DNA of 48,814 bases from Eubacterium sp. CAG:251 (GCA_000436835.1 FR889132.1:1-48814); one strand, 5' to 3'; numbered from the stretch's first letter, positions 8,655 to 17,308 are shown. Notes: generated by a model from the sequence alone, not told the origin. Translations and numbers: made by a program.

Positions 8655-9014
8655 GACTGCCGACAAAGCGGCTAAACTGCGCCGAATAATATAAATAAAC
8701 CTCTTTGTCTCCCTTGCAAAGGGTGTGGGTTTCCGGTAGAAACCTCTGCACTTAGAGGGGTTGGAAAGATGGCAAGGACATCGAGTCCTTGCCATCTTTG
8801 GCGCTTTCCGTCTTTTGTTCGGGGTCGAATCCTTGACCCTTTTGGCGCTTTCCGTCTTTTGCTCGGGGGAGTGAATTGTGCAAAGCACAAGAGACACGTG
8901 GCTCCAAATTCACGTGTGAATTTGGGAGAAACAGTACAGTGTACTGTTTCGTAGCAAGTGGATAAAACAGCACCCGCTCACAAAATACGAAATTTATCTC
9001 ACTTTTCGACAGTC
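8655..9014. repeat. MITE-like palindrome-rich element with imperfect terminal inverted repeats
   Basis: The ends are inverted: GACTGCCGACAAAG at 8655 and, on the other strand, GACTGTCGAAAAG from 9014. TTA occurs on both sides, a possible 3-bp duplication. No gene is inside. The interior holds a perfect 13-bp stem hairpin (8768-8798), two copies of a 28-bp sequence 44 bp apart, a 12-bp hairpin with one bulge (8902-8928) and a 21-base palindrome (8929-8949). Its left end matches bases 1-29 and its right end matches 48757-48802. The rest of the gap to galU (9015-9108) is AT-rich and shows nothing recognisable. Confidence 0.8.
8797..8868. repeat. Tandem direct repeat of 44-bp period inside the element
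   Basis: Positions 8797-8824 and 8841-8868 are identical except for one T/C difference and both contain GGCGCTTTCCGTC. The preceding bases (TCGAGTCCTTG and TCGAATCCTTG) are also similar, so the unit is about 44 bp. Confidence 0.85.
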
Positions 9015-9108
9015 TTAAGTATGACTATCTTTTTAATTTAATCGTCAGCCTAAATAATATACCAAAATGATGTATAAAATATTACAATATTTTGTCAATT
9101 AATAAAAT

Positions 9109-9981
9109 TTAAAAATTTTTTGCAAGCTCTTTAAGATATGCTTTAAGCTCATCTCTCGTGTCAGGGTGCTTAAGTCCGACTTCAATATTTGCTTGAAGAA
9201 TACCGAATTTATTGCCCATATCATATCTCTTCCCCTCATAATCAACAGCAATAACGCCTTGATTTTGAGCAAGTGTTTTCATAGCGTCGGTAAGCTGAAG
9301 TTCGTTTCCGGCGCCGAGTGGAGTTTTTTCAAGAATGTCAAAAATCTCCGGCGGCAAAACAACTCTGCCTAAAATAGAATAGTTAGACATAATTTGCTCA
9401 GGCTTAGGTTTTTCAATCATATCTGTGCAGTTAAAGCAGTTGCCTTCGATTTTTTCAACAGCCAGCGAGCAATATTTGGGCACATCTTTTTTGGGCACTT
9501 CTTTAACGCCGACACAGCCCTTACCGTATTTTTCATAAACGTCACAAAGCTGTTTTGTAACAGGATTGTCGGAAATAATAACGTCGTCGCCGTAAAGAAC
9601 CGCAAACGGCTCGTTGCCGACAAAGGATTTTGCACAAAGCACGGCATGGCCCAATCCCTTTGTCTCCTTTTGCCTGATGAAAAAGATATTGCCGAATTTT
9701 GAGCAGGCAAGAACGTCGTTGTAAATATCCTTTTTGCCTTCGTTATCTTTAAGCTTGCTTTCAAGCTCGTATGCGTGGTCAAAATGGTCCTCAATAGCAC
9801 CCTTACCTCTGTTGGTAATAATGAGCACTTCTTCAATGCCTGAATTAAAAGCCTCCTCAACTATGTACTGAATAGCAGGCTTGTCAACAATGTTAAGCAT
9901 TTCCTTTGGTATTGCTTTTGATGCAGGCAATACTCTTGTTCCCAATCCGGCAGCAGGTATTATCGCTTTTCTGACTTTCAT
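9109..9981 (-). CDS. galU: UTP--glucose-1-phosphate uridylyltransferase
   Basis: The 290-residue enzyme makes UDP-glucose from UTP and glucose-1-phosphate for surface polysaccharides. It begins VRKAIIPAAGLGTRVLPASKAIPKEML, the GalU nucleotide-binding signature, followed by KPAIQYIVEEA; length is typical. It follows the RING/zinc-ribbon gene with a 17-bp gap and probably shares its promoter at 11115-11143. The glycogen cluster has its own ADP-glucose enzyme, so this copy serves UDP-sugar metabolism. Confidence 0.96.
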   Translation of the reverse strand: MKVRKAIIPAAGLGTRVLPASKAIPKEMLNIVDKPAIQYIVEEAFNSGIEEVLIITNRGKGAIEDHFDHAYELESKLKDNEGKKDIYNDVLACSKFGNIFFIRQKETKGLGHAVLCAKSFVGNEPFAVLYGDDVIISDNPVTKQLCDVYEKYGKGCVGVKEVPKKDVPKYCSLAVEKIEGNCFNCTDMIEKPKPEQIMSNYSILGRVVLPPEIFDILEKTPLGAGNELQLTDAMKTLAQNQGVIAVDYEGKRYDMGNKFGILQANIEVGLKHPDTRDELKAYLKELAKNF

Positions 9982-9998
9982 TATGATTCTCCCTTGAT

Positions 9999-11078
9999 TT
10001 AGAGTTTTGATATAATAGACGTGATAAGGTCAAGTACGCAAAATGCCAAAACAGGAGAGAATAAGCTTGTTCCGCCCATTTTGTTTAAATATAATTTCTT
10101 TAAATCGTCCTGCGACATAGGCGTGCTGTTTCCAAAAGGTATCATTTGTTCAAGCATACCGCCTTCGTCAATTTTTTGATTAACGTCTTTAACCGTTTTA
10201 ATGACCTTTGCTTTATAAAAGTTATTACTGCAAAGCGCAATGATAACGTGAAATACTAAATTTGCAACTGCCATAATAAGCATCATCGGCAAAATTTTTT
10301 CATAAAGCGTGCTGAATTTGCTGACAAGGTCCGAGTTTAATTTGCCTGACGAAATGGCAACTGCATTGTCGGTTATAAATTGCATTAATTTTGCATAAGG
10401 CTTAGCGTAAATACCTTGGGCAACAAGGCTTACTGTAAGCTGAAGAGCAAGGAATATTGAACCCTCTTTATACATTTTTCTAAAGAAAAGATAATAGGGG
10501 CCGAATATAAAACCTGCCCAATTCCATGAAAACTTCTTGCCGGATTTGAAATTATCCATAAATTTAGGAATATTTGTTTTAACAACGCCTGCGATATCCT
10601 CTGCGCTTTCACCGTCAATTGTTAAATCGCTGTTTTCGTATCCCGTGTTTAAATTAGGGATGAACGGCTGAGAATTTGACAAATCATTCATCGGCTGTCT
10701 TGCACCGCATTTGTTGCAAAACGGAGCATTCTTGTTAATCTCTTCGCCGCAGCTTACACACTTTTTGGTGTTGCTTTTTGAATTTTGAGGGTCGCTTTGA
10801 TTGCTCTTTTCTTCGCCTTGAGCGCTTTTGTCGGGCGAAAAATATGAACCTACAGCCGTGCCCTGATTAACATTATGAGCCTTTTCTTCGATTTTTGTTT
10901 CATTTGTTTTCTTAAATTCGTAGCCCTCGGCGTGCTTATCTTCATTAAAGCAGTGACCGATTTTTTTGTAGCACTCTCTGTGGTGCGGCGTTCCGCAGAC
11001 AGGGCAGGTTACAATATCGTCGCCGTCTTTAAACTCTTGATTGCAAACGGGGCATTTTTCGTTTTTATATGAAGGCAT
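9999..11078 (-). CDS. RING-finger/zinc-ribbon protein with C-terminal DUF2628 membrane domain
   Basis: The 359-residue protein starts with a prokaryotic RING-like domain (residues about 7-50: CPVCNQEF, CPVCGTPHHRECY). A hydrophilic linker is followed by a zinc ribbon at about 107-128 (CVSCGEEI, CNKCGA). Then comes a membrane region with the DUF2628-like WNWAGFIFGPYYLFFRKMYKEG and four hydrophobic segments. Function is unknown; bacterial proteins of this design are thought to be membrane-anchored adaptors. It is upstream of galU in a likely two-gene operon. Confidence 0.85.
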   Translation of the reverse strand: MPSYKNEKCPVCNQEFKDGDDIVTCPVCGTPHHRECYKKIGHCFNEDKHAEGYEFKKTNETKIEEKAHNVNQGTAVGSYFSPDKSAQGEEKSNQSDPQNSKSNTKKCVSCGEEINKNAPFCNKCGARQPMNDLSNSQPFIPNLNTGYENSDLTIDGESAEDIAGVVKTNIPKFMDNFKSGKKFSWNWAGFIFGPYYLFFRKMYKEGSIFLALQLTVSLVAQGIYAKPYAKLMQFITDNAVAISSGKLNSDLVSKFSTLYEKILPMMLIMAVANLVFHVIIALCSNNFYKAKVIKTVKDVNQKIDEGGMLEQMIPFGNSTPMSQDDLKKLYLNKMGGTSLFSPVLAFCVLDLITSIISKL

Positions 11079-11114
11079 AATTTTTTCCTTTCAATGTGGA
11101 TACCTATTTAATTT

Positions 11115-11143
11115 ATTATAGCTAAATTACCATAATAAATCAA
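11115..11143 (-). promoter_or_regulatory. Promoter of the RING/zinc-ribbon - galU operon
   Basis: On the minus strand, TTGATT (11138-11143) and TATAAT (11115-11120) are separated by 17 bp. Confidence 0.8.
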
Positions 11144-11178
11144 CATTATAATTAAAATATTGTAAATCTATTTTAAAC

Positions 11179-11208
11179 TTGACAAAAATTAAAATAATTG
11201 TATATAAT
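11179..11208 (+). promoter_or_regulatory. Promoter of the prfB operon
   Basis: TTGACA (11179-11184) and TATAAT (11203-11208) are separated by 18 bp. The prfB start is 42 bp downstream. Confidence 0.85.
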
Positions 11209-11250
11209 ATATTGATAATATATAGAGATTGCTTATTCGGAGAAATTGTA

Positions 11251-12366
11251 ATGATAGAATACGAGGAATTAAGATTAAGACTTTTGGAGTCTGAAAAAAC
11301 AGTAAAAAATTTAAAGGAAGCACTTGCGATTGACACCTTGAAGGGTGATATTGCCGAGCTTGAAAAGGAAAGCGCCAAGCCTGATTTTTGGGACGATATG
11401 GAAAACAGCCAAAAAGTTATGCAGAAAATCGGCACGCTTAAGGCTAAGGTTCAGTCATACGAAAATGTTAAAAATGAGTTTGACGATGCGCTTGTTATGA
11501 TTGAACTTGCAAACGAGGAGGAAGATGCAGACTTACTTGAGGATTGCACTTCTTCTGTTGAGGAAATTGAGAAAAAACTTGAATCGCTTACCCTTTCAAC
11601 TCTTTTGAGCGGAGAGTTTGACAGTAAAAACGCACTTCTTACTTTCCATGCCGGTGCAGGCGGAACAGAGGCTCAGGACTGGGCAGAAATGCTTTTCAGA
11701 ATGTATAATCGTTGGGGAGAGCGCCACGGCTACAAGGTTTCAACTCTCGATTATCTCGACGGTGATGTTGCAGGTATTAAGAGCGCAACTATTCTTGTTG
11801 AGGGTGAAAATGCTTACGGCTATCTTAAAGGCGAAATGGGTATTCACCGTCTTGTAAGAGTATCACCTTTTGACTCATCAGGCAGGCGTCACACCTCATT
11901 TGCTTCTGTTGAGGTTATGCCGGAAATTGATGATGACGTTGACGTTGAAATCCGTGATGAAGATATCAAAATGGACGTTTACAGAGCGTCGGGTGCAGGC
12001 GGTCAGAAGGTTAATAAAACTTCCTCTGCCGTTCGCCTTACTCATATACCTACAGGCATTGTTGTATCGTGCCAGATTGAGCGAAGCCAGCACCAAAACC
12101 GTGAGGTTGCGATGCGTATGCTTAAATCAAAGCTTGTTGAAATCAAGGAAAGAGAAAACCTTGAAAGAATTGAAGATATTAAGGGCGACCAAAAGGAAAT
12201 CGCTTGGGGAAGTCAAATCCGTTCCTACGTTTTTATGCCGTATACAATGGTTAAGGACCACAGAACGAATTTTGAAATGGGCAATATTACCGCTGTTATG
12301 GACGGCGACCTCGACGGTTTCATTAACGCTTACTTGAAAATGAAATCTGTTGAGGGAGTTGAATAA
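11251..12366 (+). CDS. prfB: Peptide chain release factor 2
   Basis: The 371-residue factor releases proteins at UGA and UAA. The SPF recognition motif (about residue 205) identifies RF2, and GGQ at 250-252 is the catalytic motif. The ATG at 11251 has a GGAG site and gives MIEYEELRLRL. The gene reads through in one frame with no in-frame TGA, so it lacks the programmed +1 frameshift that many bacteria use to autoregulate RF2. It heads prfB-mgtC-pdaA. Confidence 0.97.
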   Translation: MIEYEELRLRLLESEKTVKNLKEALAIDTLKGDIAELEKESAKPDFWDDMENSQKVMQKIGTLKAKVQSYENVKNEFDDALVMIELANEEEDADLLEDCTSSVEEIEKKLESLTLSTLLSGEFDSKNALLTFHAGAGGTEAQDWAEMLFRMYNRWGERHGYKVSTLDYLDGDVAGIKSATILVEGENAYGYLKGEMGIHRLVRVSPFDSSGRRHTSFASVEVMPEIDDDVDVEIRDEDIKMDVYRASGAGGQKVNKTSSAVRLTHIPTGIVVSCQIERSQHQNREVAMRMLKSKLVEIKERENLERIEDIKGDQKEIAWGSQIRSYVFMPYTMVKDHRTNFEMGNITAVMDGDLDGFINAYLKMKSVEGVE

Positions 12367-12367
12367 T

Positions 12368-13090
12368 TTGGAGGCAATACTTGATATAACTGCATTTTCG
12401 GGCTTTGCAATCAGGCTTGCGCTTGCCATAGTTTTAGGTTTTGTTGTCGGCTTTGAGCGCCAATGGACAAAGCATCAGGCAGGAATACTGACTAATGTTA
12501 TTGTGTGCGTAGGTGCTTATGCTTATACTGCGTTTTCATGTATAGAGCTTGGAAATAATATTGATGTTACCCGTGTTGCGGCTCAGGTTGTAAGCGGTAT
12601 CGGCTTCCTTGGCGCAGGTCTTATTATTCGTGACGGCACAAAAGTCAGCGGTCTTTCAACTGCTGCAACTATTTGGACAACTGCGGCTATCGGCATTTTG
12701 TGTACGCTTGATAATATTTATTATGCAGTGATTGTTGCCGCAGCAATAGTTATTGTTCATCTTGTTTTGCACCCGTTTTCAGATTATATCAACAAAAAGA
12801 GCCACTACAATAAGGACAGGCGAGACAGAGAAGAAACTATGTATAAAATTTCAATTTTATGCAAGGAAAGCTCAGAAATTGATATCCGTTCTCATTTGAT
12901 TAAAACCATAAGAGAAAAAAATGACGTTCTTTTACATAATCTTGAAAGCAACGATGAGATAAACGGCGACGTCAAGATTAAGGCTTACATAACAACGGCA
13001 AAGAAAAATAATGATGTTGTTGAAAGCATAATTGTTCATATCGGCAAGGATGAAGGAATCATTTCTGCCGGTTGGAAAATTACCGAGTAA
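12368..13090 (+). CDS. MgtC/SapB family membrane protein
   Basis: The protein of about 240 residues has five N-terminal membrane segments with the MgtC signature GFVVGFERQWTKHQAGILTN and GIGFLGAGLIIRDG, then a soluble ACT-like C-terminal domain (about 165-240). I prefer the TTG at 12368: GAGGGAG at 12352-12358 is 9 nt upstream, one base after the prfB stop. Earlier in-frame TTG codons (12350, 12359) lack such spacing. MgtC proteins relate to Mg2+ homeostasis or ATP-synthase control; no role is shown here. Confidence 0.88.
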   Translation: MEAILDITAFSGFAIRLALAIVLGFVVGFERQWTKHQAGILTNVIVCVGAYAYTAFSCIELGNNIDVTRVAAQVVSGIGFLGAGLIIRDGTKVSGLSTAATIWTTAAIGILCTLDNIYYAVIVAAAIVIVHLVLHPFSDYINKKSHYNKDRRDREETMYKISILCKESSEIDIRSHLIKTIREKNDVLLHNLESNDEINGDVKIKAYITTAKKNNDVVESIIVHIGKDEGIISAGWKITE

Positions 13091-13106
13091 TACCAAACAT
13101 AATAAT

Positions 13107-13143
13107 AACCTCCCGGCTAAAAATAATGGCGGGAGGTTTTTTT
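13107..13143 (+). terminator. Terminator-like hairpin containing the pdaA ribosome binding site
   Basis: AACCTCCCG and CGGGAGGTT form a 9-bp stem followed by seven T, directly before the pdaA ATG at 13144. The GGAGG in the 3' arm is the only ribosome binding site for pdaA. The hairpin can therefore end the mgtC transcript and also mask pdaA translation. Confidence 0.8.
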
Positions 13144-14031
13144 ATGAAAAAAATCATATTAACATTAAGTCTTGTGATTTGTGCGCTTTTGGTAATTTGG
13201 GGTTGCACAAAATCATCAAATAATAACGAAACTACAACTCAAACAAAAACGTCGACCTCAACCGAAACAACCGCAAAAGCCGAAACAACAGATAACAACA
13301 CTACAAATGTTGCCGACACATCTGTTCAGGCAGATGATATGGGCGTTGACGGCTTAAGTACGGAAAAGGTTGTATGGGGTCCCGGCAGGGCGGAAAATCA
13401 TCAGCAGCCGACAGACCCCGTAATGCTCAACTCTCAATACAAAAATCTCGGCGCACGCTTTATTCTTGATGATAAAAAATCAATTTGCCTAACATTTGAC
13501 GAAGGGTATGAAAACGGCTTCACTCCTGCAATTTTGGATACGCTTAAGGAGAAAAACGTTAAGGCGATTTTCTTTGTGACCTATGATTTTGCAAAGGATA
13601 ATCCAAAGCTTATTAAGCGAATGATTGACGAGGGGCACATCGTCGGCAACCACACCTATCGCCACTACACAATGGACGAGGTTGACACAGCCACGGCTAA
13701 AGAGGAAATCACGTTTCTTCACAATTTTATTAAAAAGAATTTCAATTATGAAATGACGCTTTTTCGTTTTCCAAAGGGCGAATTTAGCCAAAGCACACTT
13801 GCGCTTGCCAAGGATTTGGGTTATAAAAGCGTATTTTGGAGCTTTGCTTATGCCGATTGGGATACCCAAAATCAGTCTGACGAAAAAACCGCTTTGAATG
13901 AGATTACAAAATATCTTCATCCGGGCGAAATAATGCTTCTCCACGCAGTCAGCAAAACAAATGCGTCGATTCTCGGCAACGTGATTGACGAAGCCCAAAA
14001 GCAGGGCTATAAATTCACAACGAATGTGTAA
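13144..14031 (+). CDS. PdaA-like polysaccharide deacetylase lipoprotein (spore cortex type)
   Basis: The 295-residue protein has a lipoprotein signal (IWGC, Cys21) and a Thr/Ser-rich linker to about residue 65. A NodB-type deacetylase domain follows, with CLTFDEGYENGF (about 115-126) and the metal-binding GNHTYRH (168-174). FDEGYENG and the later LLHAVSK resemble B. subtilis PdaA, which deacetylates N-acetylmuramate for muramic-delta-lactam of the spore cortex. In this subfamily the usual second Asp of the FDDG motif is replaced. A longer ORF starts upstream, but the ATG at 13144 has the GGAGG and the signal peptide. Confidence 0.9.
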   Translation: MKKIILTLSLVICALLVIWGCTKSSNNNETTTQTKTSTSTETTAKAETTDNNTTNVADTSVQADDMGVDGLSTEKVVWGPGRAENHQQPTDPVMLNSQYKNLGARFILDDKKSICLTFDEGYENGFTPAILDTLKEKNVKAIFFVTYDFAKDNPKLIKRMIDEGHIVGNHTYRHYTMDEVDTATAKEEITFLHNFIKKNFNYEMTLFRFPKGEFSQSTLALAKDLGYKSVFWSFAYADWDTQNQSDEKTALNEITKYLHPGEIMLLHAVSKTNASILGNVIDEAQKQGYKFTTNV

Positions 14032-14048
14032 ATAAATGTGCGAAAAAC

Positions 14049-14080
14049 AAAAGGAAGTTGAGCAAAATCAACTTCCTTTT
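14049..14080. terminator. Bidirectional terminator between pdaA and fucI
   Basis: AAAAGGAAGTTGA and TCAACTTCCTTTT form a perfect 13-bp stem with a 6-nt loop. It serves the convergent pdaA (+) and fuc (-) transcripts. Confidence 0.92.
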
Positions 14081-14091
14081 TATATTATATC

Positions 14092-15876
14092 TTATTTATA
14101 AAGTGGGCCATAGGTCTTGCAAGCCGAATAATCTGCGGCTTGTGTATCGTCTGTGCCGAATGCTGCCCAGCAATGAGGACGGAAAATTTCGTTTTCGTTA
14201 ACATTGTGCATATTTACAGGAATACGAAGCATTGAAGCAAGAGTGATAAGCTCGCCGCCAACGTGACCGTAAACCGTTACGCCGTGGTTAGCACCCCAAT
14301 TAGCCATTACGCTGTAAACATCCTTGAATGCGCCCTTGCCCGTAAGAGTAGGTGCAAACCAAGTTGTAGGCCATGACGGGTCAGTGCGCTTGTCAAGTGT
14401 TTCGTGGATATCGTCAGGCAAATCAACGGTGTAGCCCTCTGCAATTTGAAGAACAGGGCCGATTCCCTCAACAATATTAACTCTGAGCATAGTTACAGGC
14501 ATTTCAGCCTTGCAACGGAAGTGTGAAGAAAATCCGCCGCCACGGAAATATTCATAGTTTGCTCTGCACCAATCGGTAGCGTTAAGGCAAGCTTTAATAT
14601 CGTCGTTTGTCATTTCCCAGAAAGGCTTCATACAGCCGTTGCCGTCGGCATTCTTTGATGCGCCTGAGCCGTCAAGTGCGGTTGCGCCTGAGTTGATAAG
14701 GTGGATAAAGCCGTTCTTTGCAACACCTTCAGGTCTTTTGCCTGTTACTCTTTCGCAAGCGTCAGGACTCCAATATGTACGAACGTCGTGGAAGCAAGGC
14801 GCAGTGTCGGAAACAAGCAAGCCGAGCATCATTGAAACGCCGTTTAATGTATCGTTTTCGGTGGCGAAAGGAGTAGGCATCTTCTTGCCGTTCCAGTCAA
14901 ATGACGAAGCCATAATCGACTCTGTAAAGTCTGCGTTAGGAAGCCAGTCTGTCCAGTTTCTCTGTCCCTGGAAGCCTGCGGCAACTGCATTTTTGCCGAG
15001 TGCCTCCTCGTGCCAACCCATTTCGTCAAGCTTCTTGTTGCCGAAAAGAATGTCACGAACGATAAGCGTCATCTTAGTGATAAATTCCCAATCCTTGTCA
15101 GGGTCAACTACCTTAGACTTAGTGATAACCTCAGGTAAATCCTTGCCTGCATTTACGTCAAAGCCCTCCTTGCAGTTTTCCTTAATCCAAGCGTAAGCCT
15201 TGTCATATTCGTCATGGTCGTAAATACCAAGTGTGATTCTTCTGCAAATCTCTGTCATATCAACCCATTCAGGGCGAATACCGAGATATTTTTGGAAAAA
15301 TGAAGCGTTGCAGTATGCGCCGGCAATACCCATTGTTACGCCACCGATATTAACGTATGATTTGTCCTTCATCCAGCCGACAGAAACAGCACATTTCGCA
15401 AAGCGAAGGATTTTTTCAGAAACGTCTGCCGGAATTTTGCTGTCGTCCTTTTCCTGAACGTCATGGCCGTAAATTGAGAAAGCGGGCATACCCTTTTGAG
15501 CATAAGCCGCCATAACTGCCGCAAGATAAACAGCACCCGGACGCTCTGTTGCATTAAGACCCCAAACTGCTTTAATGGTTTTCGGGTTCATATCGTAGGT
15601 TTCCATGCCGTAGCACCAGCAAGGTGTAACAGAGAGAGTGGCAACAACATTTTCAGTTGAGAACTGCTCCTCACATTTAGCCGCTTCTGCGCCGCCGCCT
15701 ATTGTGGTATTGCTTACTACGCACTGAACAGGTGTGCCGTCAGGGTAGCAAACATTTTCACTGATAAGCTTTGCCGCAGCCTTTGCCATACCCATGGTTT
15801 GGTCCTCAAGGCTTTCACGAACTCCGCCCCATCTGCCGTCGATTACTGGGCGAATACCGATTTTTGGATATTTCAT
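14092..15876 (-). CDS. fucI: L-fucose isomerase
   Basis: The 594-residue enzyme interconverts L-fucose and L-fuculose. The start KIGIRPVIDGRWGGVRESLE, the internal QGQRNWTDWLPN and the C-terminal HCWAAFGTD are typical of FucI, and the length is right for the Mn2+-dependent hexameric family. It is the last gene of fucA-fucU-fucK-fucI, 19 bp after fucK. The full pathway from fucose to DHAP and lactaldehyde is encoded here, but no transporter or lactaldehyde enzyme is adjacent. Confidence 0.96.
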   Translation of the reverse strand: MKYPKIGIRPVIDGRWGGVRESLEDQTMGMAKAAAKLISENVCYPDGTPVQCVVSNTTIGGGAEAAKCEEQFSTENVVATLSVTPCWCYGMETYDMNPKTIKAVWGLNATERPGAVYLAAVMAAYAQKGMPAFSIYGHDVQEKDDSKIPADVSEKILRFAKCAVSVGWMKDKSYVNIGGVTMGIAGAYCNASFFQKYLGIRPEWVDMTEICRRITLGIYDHDEYDKAYAWIKENCKEGFDVNAGKDLPEVITKSKVVDPDKDWEFITKMTLIVRDILFGNKKLDEMGWHEEALGKNAVAAGFQGQRNWTDWLPNADFTESIMASSFDWNGKKMPTPFATENDTLNGVSMMLGLLVSDTAPCFHDVRTYWSPDACERVTGKRPEGVAKNGFIHLINSGATALDGSGASKNADGNGCMKPFWEMTNDDIKACLNATDWCRANYEYFRGGGFSSHFRCKAEMPVTMLRVNIVEGIGPVLQIAEGYTVDLPDDIHETLDKRTDPSWPTTWFAPTLTGKGAFKDVYSVMANWGANHGVTVYGHVGGELITLASMLRIPVNMHNVNENEIFRPHCWAAFGTDDTQAADYSACKTYGPLYK

Positions 15877-15895
15877 AAATCTTACTCCTTTAAAA

Positions 15896-17308
15896 TTATT
15901 TATTCAGAATTTTCACAAATCTGTTGTAGTTGCTTGCAAAAGCGCCTGCATTTTCACTTTTGTATGTTGTAAGTTTTTCGCTTGATTTGATTATTTCTCT
16001 GCCCTCGTCAACATTCTTGATATCACCGAGTGCAATAAGCTGCAAAACGATATTGCCGAGTGCCGTTGCTTCGGTAGGGCCTGCAATAACGTCCATATTA
16101 AGGCTGTCGGCTGTCATTTGGCATAAAAAGCCGTCCTTGGTTCCGCCGCCGAGGAGATGAAGTACGTCAAATTTCTTTCCCGTATTTTCTTCAATCTGCT
16201 CAATTGCAAAGCGATATTTCATAGCAAGACTTTCGTAAATACATCTAATCATTGCACCGTCGCTTTCAGGCTTGCCTTGACCCGTTTTTTCGCAAAAAGC
16301 ACAAATTTTTTCAGGCATATTGCCCGGTGCGGCAAAACTTGAGTCGTCAGGGTCAATGAAAAATTCAAAAGGCTTTGCTCCTCTTGCAAGCTGCTCCATA
16401 TCGTTATATGAATATTTTTTGCCCTCGCTTTTGAAATTACGCCTGATTTCCTGAATAAGCCATAAGCCGCTTATGTTTTTAAGATAATTTATTTTGCCGT
16501 TTGCGCCAAGCTCGTTAGAAAGCTCATCGTTCATACTTTTTTCAGTCAATATCGGCTCGTCATTTTCGCAACCGATAAGCGACCACGTTCCGCAGGAAAG
16601 AAAGGCAGGTGTTTCGCCATGATTTGCAGGCATTGCACATACTGCGCACTGCGTATCGTGGCCGGCAACCTTTATAACCTTAATGCCCTTGTATTCTCCC
16701 GCTTGCGTTGCGCTTTTAACTATAGGCGGCAAAATGCTTTCGTTCTTTCCTGTTAAATTGAATACCTCTTTTTGCCATTTTACGTTTTCAAGATCGAGCA
16801 TTTGAGAGGTGGAAGCAATTGTTTGCTCCGCCGTTTTTGCACCGCAAAGAAAGTAAGCAAAAAGGTCCGGCATAAAGATAAAAGTGTCAGCATTGTTAAT
16901 CTTCTCACTGCAAAGTTGAAAAAGAGTATTGATAGCCATAATTTGATTGCCTGTTAGCGAATAGAGCTTTTTATCAGGCATTTTTTCAAATACTTTAGAA
17001 ACCTCGTTTTTAGTTCTGTCATCACGGTAGCAAACGGGCAAAGATATAAGCTTTCCGTCTTTATCAAGCATACCGTAGTCAACGCCCCACGTGTCAAACG
17101 CAAGGGAGTCAACATTTTCGCACATATCAATTGCTTTTTTAACTTCGTTTAACAGATAGTCAAAATCCCAACACAAAAGTCCGTCTTTTTTAACAAGATT
17201 ATTGTCAAATCGGTGAACCTCATTGTAGCTTAATTTACCGTTTTTATATTCAGCAAGAATTGCTCTGCCTGTTGACGCACCAAAGTCGAATGCTAATACT
17301 CGGCTCAT
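15896..17308 (-). CDS. fucK: FGGY-family kinase, probable L-fuculokinase (rhamnulokinase-like)
   Basis: The 470-residue sugar kinase has the FGGY ATPase elements FDFGASTGRAIL, FDTWGVDYGML, AGHDTQCAV and LGGGTKDGFLCQMTAD. The sequence style (DFGASTGR, FDTWGVDYG) is closer to rhamnulokinase RhaB than to E. coli FucK. Its place between the fucose mutarotase and isomerase genes argues that it phosphorylates L-fuculose to L-fuculose-1-phosphate. It overlaps fucU by 4 nt. Some side activity on rhamnulose is possible. Confidence 0.88.
   Translation of the reverse strand: MSRVLAFDFGASTGRAILAEYKNGKLSYNEVHRFDNNLVKKDGLLCWDFDYLLNEVKKAIDMCENVDSLAFDTWGVDYGMLDKDGKLISLPVCYRDDRTKNEVSKVFEKMPDKKLYSLTGNQIMAINTLFQLCSEKINNADTFIFMPDLFAYFLCGAKTAEQTIASTSQMLDLENVKWQKEVFNLTGKNESILPPIVKSATQAGEYKGIKVIKVAGHDTQCAVCAMPANHGETPAFLSCGTWSLIGCENDEPILTEKSMNDELSNELGANGKINYLKNISGLWLIQEIRRNFKSEGKKYSYNDMEQLARGAKPFEFFIDPDDSSFAAPGNMPEKICAFCEKTGQGKPESDGAMIRCIYESLAMKYRFAIEQIEENTGKKFDVLHLLGGGTKDGFLCQMTADSLNMDVIAGPTEATALGNIVLQLIALGDIKNVDEGREIIKSSEKLTTYKSENAGAFASNYNRFVKILNK

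Noticed and set aside
8821..8845. Possible tRNA T-arm (GGGGTCGAATCC)
   Set aside because: There is no matching acceptor, D or anticodon arm around it, and the sequence is part of a tandem repeat within the element.
8652..8973. Several 60-80-residue ORFs in the 8655-9014 element
   Set aside because: They overlap one another on both strands, encode repeats and palindromes and lack start signals; they are by-products of the repeat.
8640..9110. CRISPR array suggested by the direct repeats
   Set aside because: There are only two repeat units with similar spacers, no cas genes and no further copies.
11150..11250. Upstream extension of prfB to 11179
   Set aside because: The extension contains the promoter and no ribosome site; the ATG at 11251 fits RF2.
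14639..15196. 185-residue ORF opposite fucI
   Set aside because: It is antisense to a well-conserved enzyme and has no ribosome site or family resemblance.
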